The notes: generated by a model not told the origin, from the sequence alone. A stretch of DNA of 64,000 bases from Candidatus Gastranaerophilales bacterium (GCA_944326585.1 CALVEN010000002.1:1-64000); one strand, 5' to 3'; positions 8,460-16,809 are shown, numbered from the stretch's first letter. Numbers and translations are program-made.

Positions 8460-8461
8460 TT

Positions 8462-9091
8462 TTATTTACCTCTCAATATATTTATCTCTTTTACCTGTTC
8501 TTCATTTAGCAAAACCGCGCCGCCCAGCATTTTTGTATTAAACACAACCTGTGCATATGATTCTGCCAATTCCAACTTTAAATATGCATCTTTTACAGTT
8601 TTTCCGCCGACAATAAACCCGTGATTTGCCATCAAAACAGCATCAAAATCTTTGAAATATTTTGCGGTTTTTTCTACCAGATCCGTAGAAGACGGCATTC
8701 CGTATTCAGCAAGCGGAATTGAACCGAAATAAAAAACATTTTCAGCCATTATCGGCTCATCAAGAGCTATTCCCGCTGATGCAAATGAACTCAAATAAGG
8801 AGAATGTACATGTACTATATAATTTATATCCTGCCTCATTTTATAAAATTCGACATGCAGCATTTTTTCACTTGAAGGCTTTTTATCACCCTCGACCACA
8901 TTTCCGTCAAAATCAATCACGACAAAATCATCTTCCGACAGATATCCGTTTGCGGAACCTGAAACAGTAATTACAATATTTTGACCGTATCTTGCGGACA
9001 GGTTACCGGAGACCCCGGGTGTCAAATTCTTCTTACCTGCGAGCTTGCCGTATTTTATTAATTCTTTTTTTATATCTTTTAAATCTTTCAT
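8462..9091 (-). CDS. Class II aldolase/adducin family protein
   Basis: 209 residues, similar in length to L-fuculose-phosphate aldolase. Zinc-dependent aldolases of this family cleave or form sugar phosphates. Seen: GVSGNLSAR (about 24-32, phosphate/backbone loop), KPSSEKMLHVEFY with the likely catalytic Glu at about 79, IVHVHSPY with two zinc-ligand histidines, and NHGFIVGGK with the third. It lies between lpxI and the lptD-like gene with 1-2 nt gaps, an unusual place for an aldolase. It may supply or remove a sugar phosphate for LPS, but this is inference; a methylthioribulose or fuculose substrate is equally possible. Confidence 0.85.
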   Translation of the reverse strand: MKDLKDIKKELIKYGKLAGKKNLTPGVSGNLSARYGQNIVITVSGSANGYLSEDDFVVIDFDGNVVEGDKKPSSEKMLHVEFYKMRQDINYIVHVHSPYLSSFASAGIALDEPIMAENVFYFGSIPLAEYGMPSSTDLVEKTAKYFKDFDAVLMANHGFIVGGKTVKDAYLKLELAESYAQVVFNTKMLGGAVLLNEEQVKEINILRGK

Positions 9092-11334
9092 TATATACTT
9101 TCCTTATTCGGATCTTCTATATCAATAACTTCGGCATACTGCAATTTTTTAGACGCCGATACTTTTGGAGTGCCTGACTTAAATGCAACACTGTTATCAT
9201 CCTTTTTCTTATCGGAATGCCCCAAACGTTCGGGGTTTTTTATTTCCATTTTGTCAAATTCAACCGTAGTGCCTTTAGTATCCACCAATACCGCAACCGT
9301 AAAATAAGTTGTCTGACGCATAAAATCATAACCTAAATTAACCTTGAAATCATCAGGTCCCAATGAAACTATAAAAGCATTTTCCTGAAACATTTCACCG
9401 TTTGGAGAATCATTTGTCAAAGTTACTGACCCCCACCAGCCGACAGTAAGATATTTATTTACACGAAGAGCTTCTCTTATATAAATATTGGAATGTCCGT
9501 AACGGTACATATCATAAACCGGCATTGGCGTATGATCGGAATATCCTGTCAGAAAATAACCTATATCCTGCATCCAGTATTTATATTGTGTATGAATTCT
9601 CGGTCCGATACGTCCGACAAATTGAGTATCACCGGTGCCATACACTGCAGCCGATCCTTGCATTACCATACTTAATTCTAAAGAACGTCTGTTTTCTTCA
9701 TCCAAATATTTATAAAGTGATTGATCAACCTCTGCCATATACCGGAATCGCATTGTACCGATATTTGTACTTTTTATACTTTCCGTATGCAAATTGTAGT
9801 CACCGTCATGTGCGTATGCTGCAGATGCGCGATGTCTAAATCGCAAATCTTTTCCTTCCGCCAGAAAATCTTTTACCGTTGTACCTTTGTCATAAACAAG
9901 TTCTGCCAAATATTTAGGCATCCTGCGTCCTAAAAACCAGTTATCCATATACGCATTTGAACCGTACTGGAAAAATAAATTATCATCCAATTCCTGACGC
10001 CCGCGCAATACAAATACATCAGCACCCGAACCGTACATAAATTGAGTTCTGTTAAAGGCAGAATTATATTTAATTGCACCGCCTATTCCAAAATCATCTT
10101 TATAATTCACAAGCGGTACGAGTTTTACAACAGAGCCGAATGGTGCGTCAAAAACAAACCCCGGACCTGCAAACATACCTATTCTTGACATTGAACCCAA
10201 TTCCGGATAATTTGCTTCTACAAATTCCTGATTTTTATTTGTATGAGCAGTAAAAGACGGGAAAGTAAAAAGATACTTGTCATTATGATATAATTCCGCA
10301 TCTTTAATCTGGACGGTGTCATGTTCTTTTTTTGAATCTACATAAATTTCAGAAGCCGAAAGCCGCCATCTTGTATCTCCGCCGGACATAAGAAGATTCT
10401 GATCATCTTCGCTTATAATCATCCGGCTGAAATCAGGTCCTATCATTCTTGACACGAATCTGTATTTAAAAGAATTATCGGAATACATTCTTCCGTCGTT
10501 AAGTATAAGTTTATTATTATCGCTTGTTGCCTTTTTAGCACAAATTTTCATGGTAGTTGTTGAGGTTGTAATATTATCCATAAATATGTTTTCTTCATTC
10601 ATATTTACCTGAATATAATCACCGTAAACCGGCATACCATCTTTTGTTAAAACCACATTACCAATGGCTTTTAAAATATTTGAATCCTTGTTATAGGTCA
10701 TTTTATCCGCGGTCATTTTAATTTTTTGAGGCGGAAAAATCAAAACAGGATTTCCGACAGCTTCAATATCACCGTTGGAGTCGTTATAAACAACATCGTC
10801 GCAGTCCAAAACCATTTCGTTTTCCGTTGCCTGTTCTTTAACACCGCCGACAAGCTCTACATCAGCATTTTTGAGTTGCTCCTTATCGGATTTTTTTTCT
10901 TTTTTTACCTTTTTGGAATTTGAAATTTTAACTTCATTTTCATCAGAATCAACACCGAAACCTTCTTCCATTTCAAATAAATCCGCGTCCAAATCCTGAA
11001 GCTCACTCTCACCGCTTAACCAATCTGGAGCCTGTTTTTTTGCATTTTTTTCAAGACGTTTTTCCTGCATTTTTTTATTACGCGCATTAAAAAAACCTTG
11101 AATTCTCAATCTTGTTTGTTTAAAAAACGGCATGTGGTCTTTATATTTTTCTTCTTCAGTAATAATTTTGGAGTCATCTTCAACCTTGACCTCCGGTGCC
11201 GGAATTAATGCCGATTCGAAAAATTTATTATCAATATTATTAAGCTCCTGATACATTTTTTCTACTTGCTCTGCCGCAAACACATTTGTACAGGAGAATA
11301 ATATTATTAAACTTGTAATTAATATCTTTTTCAA
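9091..11334 (-). CDS. lptD: LptD-like LPS-assembly outer membrane protein
   Basis: 747 residues with a signal peptide (about 1-20, CTNVFA-A). A charged linker (about 40-165) leads into an OstA/LptA-like beta-jellyroll (about 170-290: VLDCDDVVYND, KMTADKMTYN, AIGNVVLTKDG, YGDYIQVNM), then an LptD-type beta-barrel region (about 340-700: PSFTAH, GSMSRIGMFAGPGF, RHRASAAYAHDGDYN). LptD with LptE inserts LPS into the outer leaflet. I see none of the well-spaced cysteine pairs used for the disulfide-dependent assembly of E. coli LptD. Its stop/start region overlaps the aldolase start by 1 nt, and it is 11 nt from the M23 gene. Confidence 0.88.
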   Translation of the reverse strand: MKKILITSLIILFSCTNVFAAEQVEKMYQELNNIDNKFFESALIPAPEVKVEDDSKIITEEEKYKDHMPFFKQTRLRIQGFFNARNKKMQEKRLEKNAKKQAPDWLSGESELQDLDADLFEMEEGFGVDSDENEVKISNSKKVKKEKKSDKEQLKNADVELVGGVKEQATENEMVLDCDDVVYNDSNGDIEAVGNPVLIFPPQKIKMTADKMTYNKDSNILKAIGNVVLTKDGMPVYGDYIQVNMNEENIFMDNITTSTTTMKICAKKATSDNNKLILNDGRMYSDNSFKYRFVSRMIGPDFSRMIISEDDQNLLMSGGDTRWRLSASEIYVDSKKEHDTVQIKDAELYHNDKYLFTFPSFTAHTNKNQEFVEANYPELGSMSRIGMFAGPGFVFDAPFGSVVKLVPLVNYKDDFGIGGAIKYNSAFNRTQFMYGSGADVFVLRGRQELDDNLFFQYGSNAYMDNWFLGRRMPKYLAELVYDKGTTVKDFLAEGKDLRFRHRASAAYAHDGDYNLHTESIKSTNIGTMRFRYMAEVDQSLYKYLDEENRRSLELSMVMQGSAAVYGTGDTQFVGRIGPRIHTQYKYWMQDIGYFLTGYSDHTPMPVYDMYRYGHSNIYIREALRVNKYLTVGWWGSVTLTNDSPNGEMFQENAFIVSLGPDDFKVNLGYDFMRQTTYFTVAVLVDTKGTTVEFDKMEIKNPERLGHSDKKKDDNSVAFKSGTPKVSASKKLQYAEVIDIEDPNKESI

Positions 11335-11345
11335 TGTATTCCTTC

Positions 11346-12467
11346 TTATATATAGTTCAACGGATTATTCGGTTTGCCGTTTATTCTTACCTCAAAATGA
11401 CAGTGAGGACCTGTACTGTAACCTGTTGTACCTTCAAGTCCGACAACCTGACCTTTTTTAACGTAATCGCCCTGCTTAACTTTTATTGTGGACATATGCG
11501 CATAAAGTGTTGTCATCGGATTACCGTTAATTGTACCATGATCAATTATAACAACCTTACCGTAACCTCCGTACCAACCCGAATAAATAACTTTTCCGGA
11601 ATTTGAGGCAAGAATATTACCGTAATTAGGACCGCCGATATCAACACCTGAGTGAAAAGTTCTGCTATTAAATATCGGGTGAGTTCTCCAGCCGAAAGGT
11701 GATGTTATACGCCCGCCGATTGGCTTCATAAAGCCTGAGGATGAAACTTTTACCGTTGTATCCTGAGGTTTTTTACTTATCATTGTTTGAAGATTCTGAG
11801 ACTGGCGTGCGAGTTCTCTTTCTGTTTGCTCATAATATCTTCTGTCGGTTTTTAATTTATTAATCATATTCTGATTTTGAGCAATAGCACGTTCAATATC
11901 GCGCTGCTGAGAATTTATCGTTTTAATTGACTGTGCAAGATATTTTTTCTTTGCCTCAACGTCTTTTTTCATTTGAGAAATTTTTTGAGCTTTATCTTTC
12001 ACAGCAACCATGTGTTTATAATCATTTCTGATAATCAATCGTTCAAAATAAATAACATCCAGAAGCGAATTCAAATCTTTTGCGGAAAGAATAAGTTCAA
12101 ACATACCTGTTCTTTGGGATTTGAACACCTGTCTTATTCTCTGTTTTAATTGAGCATCAACTGAATTAAATTCTGAGGTGGCGCTTGCAAGCTCGCTTTC
12201 CAATCGGTTCAGCTGAGATTCAATATTGTTATACTGATTTTTAGATGCCTGCAAATTATTTGAAGTATTTTCAAGCTTGCGCTGATTTTTTACGAGTTTG
12301 CTTTTTTCGGCATTCTCAAGTATTTTCAGCTGTCTTATTTTTTCTTTTGTCTGCTGATGTTTTTGCTCTACACTTGTTGCGCCAAAAGCCGTTGGTGCCG
12401 CGATAAAATTAAAGACAAACACCAATAATACAGATATCGTGATTATTTTTAAAGTTCTAATATTCAT
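11346..12467 (-). CDS. EnvC/NlpD-like murein hydrolase activator, M23 domain
   Basis: 373 residues. Signal peptide (about 1-29), long coiled coil (about 33-235, KHQQTKEKIRQL onwards) and C-terminal M23/LytM domain (about 250-373: ITSPFGWRTHP, FHSGVDIGGP, LYAHMSTI, GPHCHFEVRINGK). H in FHSGVD, D in VDIG and the HCH pair form the zinc site, so this may be an active endopeptidase rather than a degenerate EnvC. Periplasmic. It is preceded by a 34-codon membrane ORF whose stop lies 2 nt upstream of this ATG, and I see no clear Shine-Dalgarno, so translation is probably coupled. Confidence 0.93.
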   Translation of the reverse strand: MNIRTLKIITISVLLVFVFNFIAAPTAFGATSVEQKHQQTKEKIRQLKILENAEKSKLVKNQRKLENTSNNLQASKNQYNNIESQLNRLESELASATSEFNSVDAQLKQRIRQVFKSQRTGMFELILSAKDLNSLLDVIYFERLIIRNDYKHMVAVKDKAQKISQMKKDVEAKKKYLAQSIKTINSQQRDIERAIAQNQNMINKLKTDRRYYEQTERELARQSQNLQTMISKKPQDTTVKVSSSGFMKPIGGRITSPFGWRTHPIFNSRTFHSGVDIGGPNYGNILASNSGKVIYSGWYGGYGKVVIIDHGTINGNPMTTLYAHMSTIKVKQGDYVKKGQVVGLEGTTGYSTGPHCHFEVRINGKPNNPLNYI

Positions 12468-12469
12468 AT

Positions 12470-12574
12470 TTATTTAATTAAAACCGGAAGCAGCATCAAG
12501 CCTACAGTCCAGGCAATAAATGTTACTGCTATAACGGCAATTATAATTTTTTGATGTTTTCTGAAAAATTCCAT
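12470..12574 (-). CDS. 34-residue single-pass membrane microprotein
   Basis: ATG at 12574, stop TAA at 12472-12470. The product begins MEFFRKHQKIII, has one hydrophobic helix (about 10-31, IIIAVIAVTFIAW...LMLLPVL) and ends LIK. A GGGGAA motif lies 4-5 nt before the ATG, and the stop is 2 nt from the M23 gene, which supports real translation and coupling. The N-terminal pattern (short polar stretch FFRKHQK, then a TM helix) recalls the membrane anchor of SurA/PpiD-type chaperones, but no chaperone domain follows. Either an anchor-like microprotein or the remnant of a longer gene. Function unknown. Confidence 0.6.
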   Translation of the reverse strand: MEFFRKHQKIIIAVIAVTFIAWTVGLMLLPVLIK

Positions 12575-12640
12575 ATTTTCCCCGTTTATTACTAATATAA
12601 TACTATTAAAAAAAACAAAGTGCAATTATTTAAAATAAAT

Positions 12641-12669
12641 TTGCAAAAAAATGTAAAATCATTTAATAT
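12641..12669 (+). promoter_or_regulatory. Promoter of the STAND-like ATPase gene (leaderless)
   Basis: TTGCAA (12641-12646), a 17-nt spacer and TAATAT (12664-12669), which ends 6 nt before the ATG at 12676. No Shine-Dalgarno lies between, so the mRNA is predicted to begin at the start codon. Confidence 0.6.
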
Positions 12670-12675
12670 AGCGTT

Positions 12676-15072
12676 ATGGAATACAATTTTACAAGCAGAG
12701 AGTTTGATCAAAAAACACTTTATAAAAATGAATTAAGCGGAATAAACCCGTTTGTGTTGGAAAACAGCACCAAACAAATTGACGGCATCTTCAATTTTTT
12801 ACAAAGTAATACTCCTCTGCTTTTGGTCAACGGATTTTTAGGGACGGGAAAATCCGCTATAGTTAATCACTGTTTAACAACAGCACTGGATAAAGACGCC
12901 GTCATATTGCAATATGACTGTTTTGAAACAACCATACTGGATGACATTTTACTTGCCTTTTTTGAAGAATTTAAAAAACTTACGGCGCTTGAAAAAATAA
13001 CCGTTCCGAAAATAAAAACAGAAAATTTTACACAGAAGATCAATGCCTATTTTCAATCAGTAAATAAGCCCGTAGTGGTTGTAATCAACTCATTTGAACA
13101 AATTTTAAAATCAAATAAACAAGAAATTTTAGGTTTTATATTTCATTTATGCGGACTAAAAAACTTAAAAGTTATTTTAACGTCAAGAAATTTTGATTTC
13201 TCTGAATTTGAGGGTAAAGTCAAATATGAAAAAGTTACGATACTTGCCTTGCAAAAATCAATATTTGAAAAATATCTCAGGGCAGAAGATTTCAAACAAA
13301 TAGGACCGTTGTCCGATGAGCTGTACAAACTTACGCGCGGTTACTTTTTTTACACTACACTATCCTTAAAAATAATGAAATTAAGACAATTGGATTTAGG
13401 CAAATTTCTTGACGGATATTCAAAAAGCTTTTTAAGTTTCAATGATTTTATTCTGCGGGAAGCACTTGCTCTGGTGGATCCGGTAAGCGGACATTTATTC
13501 AGATTTTTAACTGTAATAAGACATCCTGTAAGTGTAAAACTTTTAAAGACAATTCACCTCTGGGATGAAGAAAAAATGTTATTTTTTACAAATAATCTTG
13601 TCCTTTCAAAATCCGGAGAATACGCGTATCTGAAAGATTATTACAAAATTATTGCGGAAAATTCAATCCCCGCAAATGTAGCTGTAAAACTTCATCAGGG
13701 ATGTGTTGATTTATATAATACCCAACTTCCCTTAAAACCGCTTGAACGTGACATTATAATATCTCGCCAGACAATGCGCAACGAAATTGAATACCATTCA
13801 ATGTTTATACCCAAAAAACACTACGTTCCGGTGCAAGATATAACGCAAAAGGCTGAATATACTGAATACAGCGAACAGGCAAACGAATTAAAAAATGAAA
13901 AGTTTGAACAGCCTAAAGAAGAAAAAATTCAAAACATTTCGTTCATTTTTGATGACGATAATACAGGTGTTCTGGATAAAATTGCCGACTCAATAAAAAA
14001 TTTCCTAACATTCAGTGATGAACGTGCAAAACAGGAGAAAGAAGAAAACAAGCTTACGCTTACGGAACTTATGAATAGAGCAAAACAGGAAGAAACTTCA
14101 TTCAATTACAAACACGCAATCTCGCTTTATCAAAAATGCCTGACACAAAAAAATGACGACGATTACTACACTTATCTGCCGACCATATATACGAAACTTG
14201 CACAAAATTACCAGAATATATCCGACTGGTACGATGCCCAAAAATATTTTGAAATGGCGGGAGAGTTTTATACATCAACCGGAGATTCGGAAAAAATTAA
14301 CGAGATAAAATTCAATATAGCAAATATTTTCTATATGACCTTTAAACGCGACAAAGCAAAGACACTGCTTTTAGAAATCGAAAAGAACAATATTTCCGAT
14401 GAATTAAGAATAAAAGTTTTGAATGCACTTGCAAATTTAAGCAGCGACAGCAATATTATCTATAATTATTATCAAAAAGCCCTTGAAATCAACCCTGTTA
14501 ACATAAGCAAAGATGTTCTGTCCGAACTTTATTACAAATTCGCACTTGTAAATGAGGACAGAAATGATGAGAAAACCGCTGTTGAATATTACAAAAAATG
14601 TATAAATTTGGATTCAAATCCGAAAAACAACCCGAATCTGTCGAACGCACTTTCAAATATTGCGCTTTTATATGACGATCTTGGAGAATCCGACACGGCA
14701 ATAAAATACTATCTTGAAAGTATTAAACTTGACGAACAAACCAAAAACTTAAACGGCATATATTCCTCCTCAATGAAATTGGCGGAAATATATGCTGCAA
14801 AATCACCGGAAAAAGCCATTGAATACTACAATCAGGCTTTAAATTACGCCAATATGCTGAATGAACCGTTTTATATAATTTCAACCTCGACGGCTCTGGG
14901 AGATTTTTACTATAACAGAAAAGACGATGCCCTTGCTCTCAAAAATTATAAACATGCTTATAATTTTGCAAATGAAGGGATTTACAAAGAAAATGCACAA
15001 AAGATTCTCCAAAGAATTGAAGACATAAAAATGCGTGTCGGTGAAGAAAGGTTTAACGAGCTTGAAAAATAA
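12676..15072 (+). CDS. STAND-like P-loop ATPase with C-terminal TPR repeats
   Basis: 798 residues, no signal peptide or membrane segment, so cytosolic. Walker A GFLGTGKS at 53-60. The Walker B-like strand VVVVINSFEQ (133-142) has Asn where an Asp is usual; VILTSRN (166-172) follows as in STAND/ORC-type ATPases. Residues about 200-340 look like a winged-helix/helical arm, about 360-450 is a charged linker, and about 460-790 holds at least six TPR-like units (AISLYQKCL, YYKKCINLD, AIKYYLESIKLDE, AIEYYNQALNYA). This is the plan of signal-integrating STAND NTPases (scaffold plus switch). Its C terminus overlaps or abuts rsmG. Partner and signal unknown. Confidence 0.75.
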   Translation: MEYNFTSREFDQKTLYKNELSGINPFVLENSTKQIDGIFNFLQSNTPLLLVNGFLGTGKSAIVNHCLTTALDKDAVILQYDCFETTILDDILLAFFEEFKKLTALEKITVPKIKTENFTQKINAYFQSVNKPVVVVINSFEQILKSNKQEILGFIFHLCGLKNLKVILTSRNFDFSEFEGKVKYEKVTILALQKSIFEKYLRAEDFKQIGPLSDELYKLTRGYFFYTTLSLKIMKLRQLDLGKFLDGYSKSFLSFNDFILREALALVDPVSGHLFRFLTVIRHPVSVKLLKTIHLWDEEKMLFFTNNLVLSKSGEYAYLKDYYKIIAENSIPANVAVKLHQGCVDLYNTQLPLKPLERDIIISRQTMRNEIEYHSMFIPKKHYVPVQDITQKAEYTEYSEQANELKNEKFEQPKEEKIQNISFIFDDDNTGVLDKIADSIKNFLTFSDERAKQEKEENKLTLTELMNRAKQEETSFNYKHAISLYQKCLTQKNDDDYYTYLPTIYTKLAQNYQNISDWYDAQKYFEMAGEFYTSTGDSEKINEIKFNIANIFYMTFKRDKAKTLLLEIEKNNISDELRIKVLNALANLSSDSNIIYNYYQKALEINPVNISKDVLSELYYKFALVNEDRNDEKTAVEYYKKCINLDSNPKNNPNLSNALSNIALLYDDLGESDTAIKYYLESIKLDEQTKNLNGIYSSSMKLAEIYAAKSPEKAIEYYNQALNYANMLNEPFYIISTSTALGDFYYNRKDDALALKNYKHAYNFANEGIYKENAQKILQRIEDIKMRVGEERFNELEK

Positions 15073-15703
15073 AGAATTTTATACAGAATATATGCAGGCT
15101 TTTTTACGCCAAAACGCAACAGTTAATTTAATTTCCCAAAATGACGAAAAACTTTTGTGGGAAAAACACGTTTTTGACAGCCTTTCAATAGAAAAATTCT
15201 TTGAAAAATATTTACATCTGTCTTTGGGAGAGGGAAATATTTCAACGCGAAGTATGAGTGTTAGAAATTCGGGCGTAAAGCTGCTTGACATCGGAACAGG
15301 CGGAGGATTTCCGGCCGTTCCTATTGCATTAACCTATCCTGATTTAAAAGTCACGGCACTCGACAGCATAAGAAAAAAAATTAATGCCATAGAAAATATT
15401 AAACAGGAATTAAATATCCAAAACCTGACAACAATTTGTAATAGAGCGGAGAATTTAGCTGAAAAATTTGACATAATAACCTCGCGCGCAGTTGCGTCAC
15501 TTGATAAAATCTGTACATACGCACTGCCTTTATTAAAAAAAGACGGATATTTTATCGCCTACAAATCCCGCAAAACACCCGAAGAAATTGCTGATGCCGA
15601 AAAAATTCTAAAAAAATACCATGCCAAAATCATTGATATTATAGAATACAAACTGCCGCTTGAAGAAAATTTCACGAGAAATTTAATAATTATCAAAGGC
15701 TGA
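15062..15703 (+). CDS. rsmG: 16S rRNA (guanine527-N7)-methyltransferase
   Basis: About 213 residues from TTG 15062, which has AAAGG 10 nt upstream. GTG at 15035 or 15041 are alternatives, all overlapping the preceding stop. RsmG methylates G527 of 16S rRNA using SAM. Core motifs: WEKHVFDSL, LLDIGTGGGFPAVPIAL (SAM motif I), VTALDSIRKK, ITSRAVASLDKI, YKSRK. Odd: about 20 extra residues (LHLSLGEGNISTRSMSVRNSG region, nt about 15214-15276) sit just before motif I, where E. coli RsmG has only a short loop. The insertion keeps the frame and carries a 12-mer shared with the intergenic repeats near 17.17 kb. Confidence 0.93.
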   Translation: MKNKEFYTEYMQAFLRQNATVNLISQNDEKLLWEKHVFDSLSIEKFFEKYLHLSLGEGNISTRSMSVRNSGVKLLDIGTGGGFPAVPIALTYPDLKVTALDSIRKKINAIENIKQELNIQNLTTICNRAENLAEKFDIITSRAVASLDKICTYALPLLKKDGYFIAYKSRKTPEEIADAEKILKKYHAKIIDIIEYKLPLEENFTRNLIIIKG

Positions 15704-15712
15704 TTTATTGTC

Positions 15713-15848
15713 GTGCCGTTGGCACTTTTGACAATAACATATGAGTGTCACTCAACCTTGTCAAACATGTTATCGTGCCTTTGGCACCTTTGAAAATAAC
15801 ATATGAGTGTCACAAACTTTGTCAAACATGTTATCATGCCTTTGGCAC
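15713..15848. repeat. Tandem 61-62-bp repeat (2.2 copies)
   Basis: Unit 1 at 15713-15774, unit 2 at 15775-15835, partial unit 3 at 15836-15848. Each unit begins with GTGCC-nnn-GGCAC (small hairpin) and contains AATAACATATGAGTGTCA, with ACATGTTATC at its end. ATAACAT and ATGTTAT pair across the unit, and TGAGTG-T-CACTCA forms another hairpin in unit 1. The strong internal symmetry suggests an RNA-level or mobile palindromic element placed after rsmG. Confidence 0.85.
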
Positions 15849-15856
15849 AAAAAAAA

Positions 15857-15883
15857 CCACTCAACAAGTGAGTGGGTCGTTTT
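15857..15883 (+). terminator. Terminator-like hairpin after rsmG
   Basis: A 7-bp stem CCACTCA/TGAGTGG with a 5-nt loop, an A-tract before it and TCGTTTT after it. It probably ends the ATPase-rsmG transcript. Confidence 0.55.
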
Positions 15884-16225
15884 CTGCATCCTAATGGTCT
15901 CTTTTAGTGTTTATTATTTAGGAGTTTATATGTTTTTGGGGTTAATGAATCTATTTATATTTAGTGTTTCGACTACACTTAAATCTTACTTTATTATTAT
16001 TGCATATCAGATTTTAAATGTCAATAAATTGTTTTAATAAATTTTTTGCAAGCCTGAAAAGCCTACAATAGTGTACATTTTACACTTTACAAAACTTAAC
16101 ATATGCTGTAATTGTTGTAAAATAAGGGAATAATAGACATGGGGATAGTTATTTTTCTTAACAAAAAGGCAATTATTTACCCGGTATATACTTTATATAT
16201 ATAAGAGTATAAAAAAGGAAAAAGT

Positions 16226-16474
16226 ATGCAAAATTTTTTCAACACAAAATTTGCAGCGCTTAATCAAGCGACATACAGACCAATGAACCTAAAAACAGAC
16301 AAGATGACAAACGAAGGGTTTGCAATGGCCGCATACGGGAACACAAATGAATACAATGTAACCGGAGCTGACTTTGGATTTGGGACACACGGGTATGTAA
16401 ATGCGCGCGAACAGGCAATACTGAATAACGGTGAAGCCGTAGTCAAAGGACAAAATTTAAATCTTTTCGGATGA
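16226..16474 (+). CDS. Small unknown protein, 82 residues
   Basis: Not recognised. It has a strong ribosome binding site (AAGGAAAAAGT before the ATG). The composition is soluble and low in charge, rich in N, A, G and T. There is no signal peptide or TM helix. It contains a Gly/aromatic motif GADFGFGTHGYVNAREQA (about 48-65) and ends in NLNLFG. It is followed 11 nt later by a second small ORF with its own GAGG, and one terminator serves both, so they form a two-gene operon. The shared bias to N, Q, T and G suggests they interact or form an extracellular or structural assembly, but this is a guess. Confidence 0.65.
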   Translation: MQNFFNTKFAALNQATYRPMNLKTDKMTNEGFAMAAYGNTNEYNVTGADFGFGTHGYVNAREQAILNNGEAVVKGQNLNLFG

Positions 16475-16485
16475 GGTAACAACAA

Positions 16486-16782
16486 ATGTCAAACGGTGAC
16501 AATTTAGCAATAGGCGGCGTTAAAGACCTGAATATACAAGCATTAGGAGTTGATTCGGCAAGTATCGGCTCCACACCGGTTACGCTGCCCAATAGTGATT
16601 ACAACTCATTCAGAGCAAATCAAACAAATAATCAGACACAATTTTTAAGTCTTACAGCACAGCATACAACAACAAAATTCAATTCATATAATTTTGACTT
16701 TCAATTTGGAACGACATCCGGATTAAACCCTAATCAAAAACTATCGCAAGATCAGGGCAAATTACTCCATACCATAGGATAA
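16486..16782 (+). CDS. Small unknown protein, 98 residues
   Basis: Not recognised. Start supported by GATGAGG 8-9 nt upstream. No signal peptide or membrane segment. Rich in N, Q, S and T, with a NQTNNQTQFLSL stretch (N47-T51 region), a short aromatic segment FNSYNFDFQFG (about 70-80), and almost no Lys or Arg in the first half. Second gene of the pair at 16.2-16.8 kb; its stop codon runs into the terminator. No homologous family comes to mind. Confidence 0.6.
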   Translation: MSNGDNLAIGGVKDLNIQALGVDSASIGSTPVTLPNSDYNSFRANQTNNQTQFLSLTAQHTTTKFNSYNFDFQFGTTSGLNPNQKLSQDQGKLLHTIG

Positions 16783-16807
16783 AAAGACGCTTCTATAAGC
16801 GTCTTTT
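16782..16807 (+). terminator. Terminator of the small-protein operon
   Basis: An 11-bp perfect stem AAAAGACGCTT/AAGCGTCTTTT with loop CTAT, starting at the stop codon and ending in TTTT. Confidence 0.85.
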
Positions 16808-16809
16808 CT

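Larger units (their letters stand above)
15704..16225. other. 522-nt intergenic region: repeats, terminator, possible promoters
   Basis: It holds two and a partial third copy of a 61-62-bp repeat (15713-15848), a terminator-like hairpin (15857-15883), then about 340 nt of very AT-rich DNA. Within the latter, TTAACA (16096-16101) and TAAAAT (16118-16123) with a 16-nt spacer are a possible promoter for the small-protein pair, and TATACT at 16187-16192 is a second candidate -10. The 76-codon frame beginning inside the repeats is not called. Confidence 0.5.

Noticed and set aside
12676-15072. Anti-phage STAND (Avs-like) defence gene
   Set aside because: There is no effector nuclease or other toxic domain at the N terminus, no neighbouring defence genes, and it is joined to rsmG.
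15713-15848. Possible CRISPR array
   Set aside because: Only 2.2 units of 61-62 bp with no unique spacers and no cas genes; adjacent tandem copies instead.
15807-16037. 76-codon plus-strand ORF with hydrophobic stretch
   Set aside because: Starts inside the tandem repeat, spans the terminator hairpin and has no Shine-Dalgarno or supported promoter. A shorter form from a later ATG is possible but unsupported.
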